In this document: one piece after another, positions 37,717 to 45,081 of the stretch
Layout of the letters: each line of letters starts with the position of its first letter
How positions within the stretch are numbered: position 1 is the first letter of the stretch
Source of the DNA: Micrococcales bacterium
GTDB lineage: Bacteria; Actinomycetota; Actinomycetes; Actinomycetales; Microbacteriaceae
Length of the DNA stretch: 64,000 nucleotides
Assembly: GCA_017306245.1 (NCBI GenBank)
Contig: JAFKIY010000001.1
Coordinates: 372,001-436,000, forward strand
Direction: 5' to 3'
Notes under the pieces: model-generated
The model's database searches: none
Seen by the model: the letters and a program-made list of their open reading frames with translations, nothing else
Told to the model about the DNA's origin: nothing
Program-made: the position numbers and the translations under genes

Positions 37717-40700
37717 CTACAGGGACGGCGTACTGCTCGGGGGTTGTCGCGTCGGATCGCTGGAGTCGAACGGTTCGACCGTCACCGTGACGGCTCCCTC
37801 CCGCGACCCCAGGTTCGGCTGGTAGCCGCGCACAGCCTCGATGGTTAGCTCGACGCGCTCTGACTCGAGTGAGTCAGGCTCGGGGCGGGGCTCGTCCTGC
37901 ATCGCGGCGAGCTGGGACTCGACGCGGGCGAGGTCTTCCTCGGCGTCGGCGAGGGTCTGTGCGTGGCGGAAGGGCTGGCCGAGGCGCTGCTGGGTGTCGG
38001 CGACGGTCTGCTCGGCTTCTTCCAGGTCTTCGCGGGCCTGGTCGAGAAGGGAGGGGATGCCGCTGACGCGGTTCTCGATGCGCTGCACGAGCCCGAGCCC
38101 GGCTTCAAGGAATGACTCCTTCGGCAGCGTGAATCCCGAGCGGGGCACCTCGGGCAGGGAGAGGGTCACATCGAGGGCGGCGAGCCCGGAGCGGGCCTCG
38201 ACGTGGATGTCGAAGCCTGAGATGCGGCCGATGATCCCGAAGTCCTTGTGCCCGTACCGCGGCAGCCACTTCAGCCCGGAGTCGCCCATCCATGCGGCGA
38301 GGGCGTGGGCGGCTTCGGAGCGGGAGTCGTAGTCGCGCGCGCCGAGCGTGATGCGGAACCTGTCGCCGCTCGTGTCGATCATCCGCGGGGCAGCGGCTTC
38401 CAGCCCGCGAATGTCCGCGGCGGCGCGCTCGGCGGCTGACCGGGCGCGGTTTCCGGTGTGGACGAGCATGTCCTCGTTGCGCTCGTGCGCGCGCTGGAGG
38501 CGGCGGAGCCGGTTCACCTCGTTGAGGATGACGGAGTGCTCCAGCAGGAGCGGATTGCCGGAGGCGATTGCCTTGGCCTCTGCTGCGGACAACGCGGAGG
38601 TGTCGATCTCCTCGATCTCTCGGGCGTTGATCTTGCCGCGCAGGAGCTGCGCGAACGACGCGGCCTTCCGCTCGACGGTCTGCCACATGTAGGAGTCGAA
38701 GGAACGCTCGGTGACGTAGCGGACGATCGCCACTTCCTCGTTCTGGTTGCCCTGCCGCATGATGCGACCGTCGCGCTGCGCGATGTCGGAGGGCCGCCAC
38801 GGGCAGTCCAGATGGTGCAGCGCGATGGCGCGGGCCTGGACGTTCGTGCCGACACCCATCTTCTCCGTCGATCCGAGGAGCACGGCGACGTGGCCGGCAC
38901 GGGCTGCGGCGAACAGGCGGGCCTTCTCCACGTCGGTCTTCGCCTCGTGCATGTATCTGACCTGCTCGGCGGGGATGCCGCGCTGCACGAGCTGCTGCCG
39001 CAGCTCGTCGTAGGCGTTCCACCTGTCCTGGTTCGGGGTGCCGATATCGGAGAACACGAGCTGGAGCGACCCGCGCACCGTGGAGGGTTGCCCGGTCACC
39101 GTGTCGAGGTACTCGTTGTCGCGGGTGCGCTCCCAGATGCGGTGGATCGCGTCGGCGGCGACGTCGACCTTGCTCGGCCCGGACGGGTCGCGGGAGATGA
39201 CCATGCGGATGTCGAGCGCGGCCTTGCGTCCGTCGGTGGCGATCAGGAGCATGTTGTCTTCGTCGGGCCGCACCTGGCGGGTGGCGACCTTCTCGGCGCG
39301 CTCGGCGAGGGATGCGACGTACTGTTCCAGCTCGACGGTCGGCTGCACCGGCACGGTGGAGGGCGCGCGGCTGCCGTCGTCGCGCTGCACGAGCGCGGGC
39401 ACGGGCAGGTCGAGGTCTTCAGCGGTCTTCACATCGGCGAACACCGACCACATCCGGAGCAGCTCCTGCCCGTTCTGGAACCGGGCGAAGCGGGTCTTCA
39501 TTCGGAAGGTACTGCCGGTCGGCGAGATCTCCATCTGCGTGACCAGCTCGCCGAACGTTGCCGCCCACGCATCGAACGCGCCGACACCCGCCGACTCCAG
39601 CACGTCGGGCCGCAGGTATCGCTGCATGACATAGGTTTCGGTGATCGAGTTCGAGATGGGCGTCGCGGTCGCGGCGGTCACGACCCGCTCGCGCCCCGCG
39701 GAGCGGAGGTATTCGAGCTTCATGTGCAGGTCGCTCGCGCGATCCGAGCCCTCGATGGCCGCGTCCCTGATGTTCGACTCGGTGGCGAGATTCTTGTACA
39801 TATGCATCTCGTCGACGATGACGTAATCAATGCCGGTGTCCTCGAAGCAGACGCCGCGGTCGCGGTCGGAGTCGAGCCGATCCTTGAGCTTGTTCTCCAT
39901 CGCCAGGAGCTTCCGCTGGATGCGCTTGACGCTCATCCGCTGCTCGCCGGGCGCCTCGCCCAGCACTCGCCGCACGTCGTCTACCTGCCCGCGGATGTAC
40001 TCCTGCTGCGTCTCGGCGCGCAGCGGGATCTTGGCGAACGCCCCCTGCGTGAGGATGATCGCGTCCCACTCGTTCGCGGCAGCGCGGGCGACGAACAGCC
40101 GCCGCTTGTCTGCCGTGAGGTCGAGGCTCGACGCCGCGAGCACGCGGGCGCGCGGGTAGATCTGGAGCCACTCGCGCCCGAACTGCTCCAGCATGTGATT
40201 CGGCACGACCACGACGGGCTTGCCGATGAGCCCCATCCGGCGCATCTCCATCGCGCCCATAATCATTTCCGCGGTCTTGCCCGCGCCGACCTCGTGGAAC
40301 AGGCCCGCGGCGGGCTCGGACACCATGCGCGCGACAGCGGCTCGCTGGTGCGTGCGCGGCTCGAAGTTCGACGCCAGGCCGGGCAACGACAGATATGCCC
40401 CGGCATCCGTGTAGTCACGGAGCACGATGGAGTTGAAGCGCCGGTTGTACTCGTCCACGAGCGCCTGCGCGCGTGCCGGGTCTTCCCACACCCACTCGCT
40501 GAACCGCTCTTGGAGGCCGTCGGCCTTCTCCTGCGCTGCGGCGGTCTCGACGGGGTTGAGCACGCGACGCACCTTGCCGTCGATGTCCTTCTCCTCGTCG
40601 TAAACGAGCATCGTCCGCTGCTCCATGACGGCCTGTGCGATGTCCGGCGCGGGGCGGCGGGGCGTGCCCCATTCCGAGGTGGAGGGCAGCCCCTGCCGAC

Positions 40701-43365
40701 CGCCGCGAATCTCCCACATGCCTGGCAGCGGGTTCTCCACGCGAACGTCGGGCGCGCGCAGAGTGCTACGCAGGAACTGCTCGTGCACGTCGGCGCTGAT
40801 CCAGACGGCGCCGAGCTTCGCGTGGATGTCCTGGATGCCCAGCGGCGCGGGCAACACCTCAGCGAGCGCATCGACGTTGACCTGGAACTCCGGGTCGTCC
40901 TCGGCGCGGAGCCGTGCCGCTTCGAGCTTGACCCGCACGTCGCCCGACAGATACTCCGGCGCGTGGGTGAGCTGGTTCGTGACCGGATCGGCGAACACGA
41001 GCGTTCCCAGCGCCGCGCGCGCCTCGCGGTCGTTCATGCCGAGCAGATCGGCGACGAGGGTGATGTCGATGCGGCCGGTGCGGTCGAGGCTGACCGCTAT
41101 GGCGTCGGCCGGGCTGTCGACACCCTGCACCTCGGCGCGCGGCACCACCACACGGTGGCTCATGATCGCGGCAGGCGACGCGGACTGATCCTCGTCGTCG
41201 AACTGCTCCAGCGCGAGCACCAGGGGACCGAACGGGTCGGAGCGCAGCAGCCGGATCGGTGTCGGCACGATGCGCGCGAAGGTCTCCTCGCCGTCCTCGT
41301 TCGTGCGCCCGGTGGGGCGCAGCGTGTAGCGGTTCAGCGCCCCGTAGGTGCCGACGTACTTCAGGTAGTCGCGGCGCAGCGTCGTGCGGGTGAGCACGAT
41401 GTCAGGCGTGTCGTCCACGCTCGCCGCTTCCGCGGTCAGCAGGCGGGATGCCCCGTCGCGCAGACGCAGCAGTGCGCGTAGCTCGCGCTCGGCGGACTTC
41501 GGCACCGCAAGCGGCTCCAGCGAGCCGGAGACAACGGTGCGGAAGCCGCCGGTCTCGCTCGCCACGATGCTGCCGTCCCATAGCTCCGGCGCCGACGGGG
41601 TGAACGCTGCCCGGCGCGCCTGCTGCTCGGCGGTGCGCTCGGTCATCGTCAGCCCGGCCCGGCGCGCGGAGAACACGATCTGGTCGACGGCGACCGCGAG
41701 TTCCGCCTCCAAGTCAGCCAGATCGGTCGTGATGGTGAGCGTGGCCGCGTCGTACATCCCGTGGCCGACGCCGACCTCCCCGAGCATCTGCTCCGGGTGC
41801 TCGTCGAAGTAGCGGTTGATCCGCATCGGCACGCCGTCGATGGGCACCTGCGCGACCGTCTCCCAGGCGTCGTCGCGCATCTGCTCGCCCTCCGGTCGCC
41901 GCCGGAACACGAGCAGGTCGGTCACCACCTCCGTCCCTGCGGCGCGGCGGTGCGCCCCGGTGGGCAGGCGGATCGCGCCCACGAGGTCGGCCAGCTCGTT
42001 CATCTCCCGCCGCGCGCCGGGGTTCTGCGCGTCCATCGTGAAGTGCGAGGTCAGCACCGCGACGATTCCGCCGGGCCGGGTCAGGCGCAGCGACTTGATG
42101 ATGAAGTGGTTGTGCATCGACTGCCGGGTCGCGTTGTGCAGCGGGTCGTGCAGAGTGACGCTGCTGAACGGCACGTTGCCGATGGCTGCGTCGAAGTGTC
42201 CTTCAGGCAGTCGGGTGTCGGCGAAGGACTCGGCGCGGACGGTCGCGTGCGGGTACAGCTCGGCGCAGATCGCCGCCGTCAGTGGATCGAGTTCCACCCC
42301 GGTCATCTGCGCCGACGCCGGCGCGAGGCCGATGAACGTACCCGCGCCGGAACCGGGCTCCAGCACCGCGCCGCCGCGGAACCCCAGCCCGTCCAGCAGC
42401 CGCCACACCTGCCGGGCGATCATCGGGTCGGTGTAGTGCGCGTTGATCGTCGTGCGCGCGGCGGCATCCCACTCGTCGTCGCTCAGCAGCTCGCGCAGCT
42501 CAGCGCGCTCGGCATCCCATTCGGGCTTCAGATCATCGAAGACCTCGGGGATCGCGCCCCAGCTCGACCAGCGGGCGAGCACGCGCTGACCCTCTGGAGA
42601 CGCGGGGCGACCCGTCGAGTTCAGATCGTGGATGAGGTGGATCGCCTCCACGTTCGCCCGATAGCGTGCCTTCGCGCCCGAGGGGCCAAGGTCGTCCTGC
42701 GAGGCGGGAACGAACCGAGGCGCTACCGCAGCTCGCGGAAGAAGCGGATCGTCGCCGCCTCGGCGAGCGTCGCCCGGTTCGCCCGCATGTACTCCCGCGG
42801 GGGCTCCGTCGCCACGAGCTCCAGCAGGAACTCGACCGGCAGCGCCCACGTCTTCGCCATCTCCTCCAACTCCACGGAGGAGGGCATCGAATCCGGGCAG
42901 TCCTGCATCCGCTCGGCCCAGAGGACCAGGTTCTCGTCGGAGGGACGGGTCTGCTCCCATTCCTCCCGTGCCTGATCCAGCGGCAGGCTCGGGTCGGTGA
43001 CCCACGCCAGTTGCGACATCACGACCTCCTCCGCCTGTCTCCGGGCCGCTGTCAGCCGGGCGACCTTCTGCAAGAAAGTCTCCCCCTGCCGGTCGCTGCC
43101 CGCCAGCATCGACGCGAGGTTCGTCACCTGCGCCTGCATCTCCAGGCCCAGCGTCTCGAAGAACGTCGCCGGATCGCTCAGCTCCGCCACTCGGCTCGGA
43201 GCTGTCGCCTGCCAGTGCTCCAGCGCCATCTGCCCGTACTTGTTCATCGCCTGCCCCGGTTTCGCGAGCGGTGGCGAGCGCGGTGTCAGCGGCGGGCTCG
43301 TCGAGCCCCCACAGGTCGAACTCCAGTTGCCCCGGCCAGGGCTTCCGGGATCGCTGCCGCGCCAT
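37717..43365 (-). CDS. giant methylase-helicase (DarB-like antirestriction type)
   Basis: A continuous 1882-codon frame. Near residue 345 lies a methyltransferase SAM motif (AVLEPGSGAGTFI) and near 393 a motif IV-like AAIGNVPFSS; a SNF2/superfamily II helicase follows with Walker A LFHEVGAGKTAEM near 1021, DEMHMYKN near 1183, TATPISNS, and QRDGRIMRQGN near 1528. The C-terminus has coiled coils and a 19-residue tail motif shared with the DprA-like protein. This architecture is found in phage P1 DarB and in proteins of conjugative elements thought to protect incoming DNA. The start is doubtful: between 42723 and 43247 codon use favours a different frame (tnpV-like gene), so the protein may start near GTG 42651 (1644 residues) or need a frame change. 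See findings. Confidence 0.8.
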   Translation of the reverse strand: MARQRSRKPWPGQLEFDLWGLDEPAADTALATARETGAGDEQVRADGAGALAGDSSEPSGGAERSGDVLRDAGPGDAGAGDEPRVDAGGQRPAGGDFLAEGRPADSGPETGGGGRDVATGVGHRPEPAAGSGTGGMGADPSLRREPGPLGRADAGLPGFDALLRGVGGDGEDVGAAGRVPAGARGDGAPAGVHAGEPGDARRGGDDPLLPRAAVAPRFVPASQDDLGPSGAKARYRANVEAIHLIHDLNSTGRPASPEGQRVLARWSSWGAIPEVFDDLKPEWDAERAELRELLSDDEWDAAARTTINAHYTDPMIARQVWRLLDGLGFRGGAVLEPGSGAGTFIGLAPASAQMTGVELDPLTAAICAELYPHATVRAESFADTRLPEGHFDAAIGNVPFSSVTLHDPLHNATRQSMHNHFIIKSLRLTRPGGIVAVLTSHFTMDAQNPGARREMNELADLVGAIRLPTGAHRRAAGTEVVTDLLVFRRRPEGEQMRDDAWETVAQVPIDGVPMRINRYFDEHPEQMLGEVGVGHGMYDAATLTITTDLADLEAELAVAVDQIVFSARRAGLTMTERTAEQQARRAAFTPSAPELWDGSIVASETGGFRTVVSGSLEPLAVPKSAERELRALLRLRDGASRLLTAEAASVDDTPDIVLTRTTLRRDYLKYVGTYGALNRYTLRPTGRTNEDGEETFARIVPTPIRLLRSDPFGPLVLALEQFDDEDQSASPAAIMSHRVVVPRAEVQGVDSPADAIAVSLDRTGRIDITLVADLLGMNDREARAALGTLVFADPVTNQLTHAPEYLSGDVRVKLEAARLRAEDDPEFQVNVDALAEVLPAPLGIQDIHAKLGAVWISADVHEQFLRSTLRAPDVRVENPLPGMWEIRGGRQGLPSTSEWGTPRRPAPDIAQAVMEQRTMLVYDEEKDIDGKVRRVLNPVETAAAQEKADGLQERFSEWVWEDPARAQALVDEYNRRFNSIVLRDYTDAGAYLSLPGLASNFEPRTHQRAAVARMVSEPAAGLFHEVGAGKTAEMIMGAMEMRRMGLIGKPVVVVPNHMLEQFGREWLQIYPRARVLAASSLDLTADKRRLFVARAAANEWDAIILTQGAFAKIPLRAETQQEYIRGQVDDVRRVLGEAPGEQRMSVKRIQRKLLAMENKLKDRLDSDRDRGVCFEDTGIDYVIVDEMHMYKNLATESNIRDAAIEGSDRASDLHMKLEYLRSAGRERVVTAATATPISNSITETYVMQRYLRPDVLESAGVGAFDAWAATFGELVTQMEISPTGSTFRMKTRFARFQNGQELLRMWSVFADVKTAEDLDLPVPALVQRDDGSRAPSTVPVQPTVELEQYVASLAERAEKVATRQVRPDEDNMLLIATDGRKAALDIRMVISRDPSGPSKVDVAADAIHRIWERTRDNEYLDTVTGQPSTVRGSLQLVFSDIGTPNQDRWNAYDELRQQLVQRGIPAEQVRYMHEAKTDVEKARLFAAARAGHVAVLLGSTEKMGVGTNVQARAIALHHLDCPWRPSDIAQRDGRIMRQGNQNEEVAIVRYVTERSFDSYMWQTVERKAASFAQLLRGKINAREIEEIDTSALSAAEAKAIASGNPLLLEHSVILNEVNRLRRLQRAHERNEDMLVHTGNRARSAAERAAADIRGLEAAAPRMIDTSGDRFRITLGARDYDSRSEAAHALAAWMGDSGLKWLPRYGHKDFGIIGRISGFDIHVEARSGLAALDVTLSLPEVPRSGFTLPKESFLEAGLGLVQRIENRVSGIPSLLDQAREDLEEAEQTVADTQQRLGQPFRHAQTLADAEEDLARVESQLAAMQDEPRPEPDSLESERVELTIEAVRGYQPNLGSREGAVTVTVEPFDSSDPTRQPPSSTPSL
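42723..43247 (-). CDS. TnpV-like accessory protein overlapping the helicase frame
   Basis: A 174-residue protein beginning NKYGQMALEHWQATAPSRVA with FFETLGLEMQAQVTNLAS and QLAWVTDPSLPLDQAREEW, resembling proteins annotated TnpV in actinobacterial elements. Third codon positions are almost all G or C in this frame, unlike the helicase frame here, so it is probably a real gene. GGGGCAGG lies before the ATG. It occupies codons 40-215 of the longer helicase frame and ends exactly where the conserved helicase sequence starts. Function not known. Confidence 0.65.
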   Translation of the reverse strand: MNKYGQMALEHWQATAPSRVAELSDPATFFETLGLEMQAQVTNLASMLAGSDRQGETFLQKVARLTAARRQAEEVVMSQLAWVTDPSLPLDQAREEWEQTRPSDENLVLWAERMQDCPDSMPSSVELEEMAKTWALPVEFLLELVATEPPREYMRANRATLAEAATIRFFRELR

Positions 43366-43385
43366 TCGCCGTCACCGCCCGCGCC

Positions 43386-44000
43386 CTACTGCTCCGCCGC
43401 GAGATGGGCGTAGAACTCGTCCTCGATGGCCTGCCTGCGAGCCACGTCGTCCTTGACGAACTGCGTGAAGTCGGCATCCCGGTCGGGGATCACCGTCTCC
43501 ACCAGCATGGGATGCTCGTCCTCGCCCGGCCACACCGCCTGCCGCGTCGGACGGTCGGTGTTGAGCTTCGTGCCGCACGCGGTCACCGCGTCCCGAAGCT
43601 GCGGCACGAACGCCCAGAAGTCGCGCCACCAGCCGAACGGTGCCGAGCCGTGCTGCTTCTTGTCGTAGGCGTTGAGGTAGTGCTGCCGCAGCGCCGACAG
43701 CGGCCACACCAGCTCCGGGTGCCGATGCCAGAACGGCGGCACGACGTTCACGCTCAGGCCGAACTCGTGACGCAGCCAGTTCACGAAGGCGTTCAGCTCC
43801 AGCCACTCCACCTGCGCCTCGGCCGCGGTCAGGATGTTCCAGTTGACGGGGCGCGGCGGCTCCGGCGTGTCCTTCGCCTCGGCGTCCGGCTCCTTGGCCG
43901 GCCTCGGCGAAGGTGTCACCGGCTCGGGCTCCGGTTCCTCGAGCGGAGGCACATCGAAGTCGGGGTCATCGGGCGGGAACAGCGTCTCGTCGGTGGTCAT
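43386..44000 (-). CDS. DUF4913 protein
   Basis: A 204-residue protein with an acidic, proline-rich N-terminus (about 1-50) and a DUF4913 domain: LTAAEAQVEWLELNAFVNWLRHEFGL, VPPFWHRHPELVWPLSALRQHYLNAYD, then PFGWWRDF and VTACGTKLNTDRPTRQ. The family occurs in actinobacterial conjugative elements, close to SSB and helicase genes, and is thought to act in transfer or processing; the activity is unknown. It is 20 bases ahead of the helicase frame and 9 bases after ssb, so one operon is likely. Confidence 0.8.
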   Translation of the reverse strand: MTTDETLFPPDDPDFDVPPLEEPEPEPVTPSPRPAKEPDAEAKDTPEPPRPVNWNILTAAEAQVEWLELNAFVNWLRHEFGLSVNVVPPFWHRHPELVWPLSALRQHYLNAYDKKQHGSAPFGWWRDFWAFVPQLRDAVTACGTKLNTDRPTRQAVWPGEDEHPMLVETVIPDRDADFTQFVKDDVARRQAIEDEFYAHLAAEQ

Positions 44001-44009
44001 GACGCGGCC

Positions 44010-44450
44010 TCACAGCGTCATCGGACGGGGTGACGGTTGCTGGGGGATGGTCGGGTCTGGCGCTTCGATGGCTGCGCTCTCGACGTGCTGCGTGCGCGAG
44101 CGGCCGCGATCGACGGCGTAGCTCGTGCGGGCGGCATCGGGGCCGATGTGCGTGGCGATGAACTCCTCGCCGCTGATCGTCTCGCCGTTCTTCTCGTAGC
44201 TGAACTTCTGGACGTGCCCGCTGGCGACGAAGGTGTCGCCGCGCGCGAACTTCTCGTAGGCGTGCTCCGCGGTCTTCCGGAACATCTTGAACGGGTAGAA
44301 CTTCGTCTCGCCCTGGGTGAACGAGCCGTCCGGGTTGCGCTCGAACTGCTCCTGACCGATCCAGGCGAACAGTCGCGCCTCTCCTTTCTCGTTGAAGGAC
44401 AGTTGCGGGTCGCTGGCGAAGAAGCCCCACAGGGACTCTTTGGTTCGCAT
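44010..44450 (-). CDS. ssb: single-stranded DNA-binding protein
   Basis: A 146-residue OB-fold protein: LWGFFASDPQLSFNEKGEARLFAWIGQEQF, KFYPFKMFRKTAEHAYEKFARGDTFVASGHV and KNGETISGEEFIATHI correspond to the strands of SSB. The C-terminus is Pro/Gln-rich without the usual acidic DDDIPF tip, which is common for element-borne SSBs. It coats the transferred strand. It is the first gene of the leftward branch left of the metal transposon; its promoter must lie between the start at 44450 and the insertion point at 44578. Confidence 0.85.
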   Translation of the reverse strand: MRTKESLWGFFASDPQLSFNEKGEARLFAWIGQEQFERNPDGSFTQGETKFYPFKMFRKTAEHAYEKFARGDTFVASGHVQKFSYEKNGETISGEEFIATHIGPDAARTSYAVDRGRSRTQHVESAAIEAPDPTIPQQPSPRPMTL

Positions 44451-44578
44451 CGGGATGCTCCTAACTTCTCCTGCCGAGAGAGGACTGCTACCCGATAGGT
44501 GCGCAAGCTCGACCGTCCGCGCCCCGGGCTACTGTGATGACATGGCTGAGAGGCGAGCGTCGCCTGGGCAGAGAACGC

Positions 44579-44604
44579 TGTAGGGACTCTTCGGAAATGT
44601 CCAT
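44579..44604 (+). repeat. left terminal inverted repeat of the metal transposon
   Basis: TGTAGGGAC begins the repeat and GAAATGTCCAT ends it; the four mismatches to the other end lie in the middle. A second GGAAATGTCCA follows exactly 20 bases inside (44613-44623), a probable second transposase site. Confidence 0.85.
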
Positions 44605-44709
44605 TTCGTGGAGGAAATGTCCACGAGATGTCTATCCGGGACATCTTCCGGGAGGATCGCGGGTCGAAGAGCGAAGGTGCAAGCGCGAGACCGAGTACAG
44701 CCACTGATG

Positions 44710-44732
44710 TATAGTCAGCATGTGCTGACTAT
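44710..44732 (+). promoter_or_regulatory. cmtR promoter and operator at the start codon
   Basis: ATAGTCAGCA-TG-TGCTGACTAT (44711-44732) is a perfect 10-bp inverted repeat. A -10 box TATAGT at 44710-44715 lies six bases before the GTG start at 44722, so transcription probably begins at the start codon (leaderless mRNA). A weak -35 (GAGACC) is at 44687. The operator covers the -10 box, start site and first codons; CmtR bound there would stop its own transcription until Cd or Pb binds. Confidence 0.75.
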
Positions 44733-45081
44733 TGCCGATCGACTCGATGTGATGAACCGGCTCGGCCGAGCTATGGCCGACCCGACCCGCTCTCGGATCC
44801 TCCTGACCCTCTTGACCGGCCCGAGTTATCCGGCGGTGCTGTCTCGTGATTTGGGGCTGTCCCGCTCGAACGTGTCGAACCATCTGACGTGTCTGCGCGG
44901 GTGCGGGATCGTGGTGGCTGAGCCCGAGGGCCGGCAGACCCGGTACGAGGTCGCAGACCCGCACCTCGCGCGCGCGCTGACGGCGCTGGTTGATGTGACG
45001 CTCGCGGTCGACGAGAGCGTGCCATGCATGGACCCGGACTGCGGGGTCGAGGGCTGCGTGGCGGGGGAGGTTCGGGCGTGA
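44722..45081 (+). CDS. cmtR: cadmium/lead-sensing ArsR-family repressor CmtR
   Basis: A 119-residue winged-helix repressor. With the GTG at 44722 as start, the metal ligands known from Mycobacterium CmtR fall on exactly the same numbers: Cys57 and Cys61 in HLTCLRGCG and Cys102 in VPCMDPDC. The DNA-reading helix is SRSNVSNHLTCLR. The tail adds two more cysteines (CGVEGC) that could extend the metal site. An upstream ATG at 44707 is in frame but would put the operator inside the gene and shift the numbering. It controls the ATPase and lspA genes, with which it overlaps by GTGA. Confidence 0.92.
   Translation: MLTIADRLDVMNRLGRAMADPTRSRILLTLLTGPSYPAVLSRDLGLSRSNVSNHLTCLRGCGIVVAEPEGRQTRYEVADPHLARALTALVDVTLAVDESVPCMDPDCGVEGCVAGEVRA

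Noticed and set aside
38458..41481. 1007-codon open frame antisense to the helicase
   Set aside because: Composition is dominated by Arg, His, Gly and Val as in shadows; no domain, while the opposite strand carries clear helicase motifs.
44608..44721. Longer CmtR starting upstream of 44722
   Set aside because: It would include the promoter and operator and break the match of Cys57, Cys61 and Cys102.
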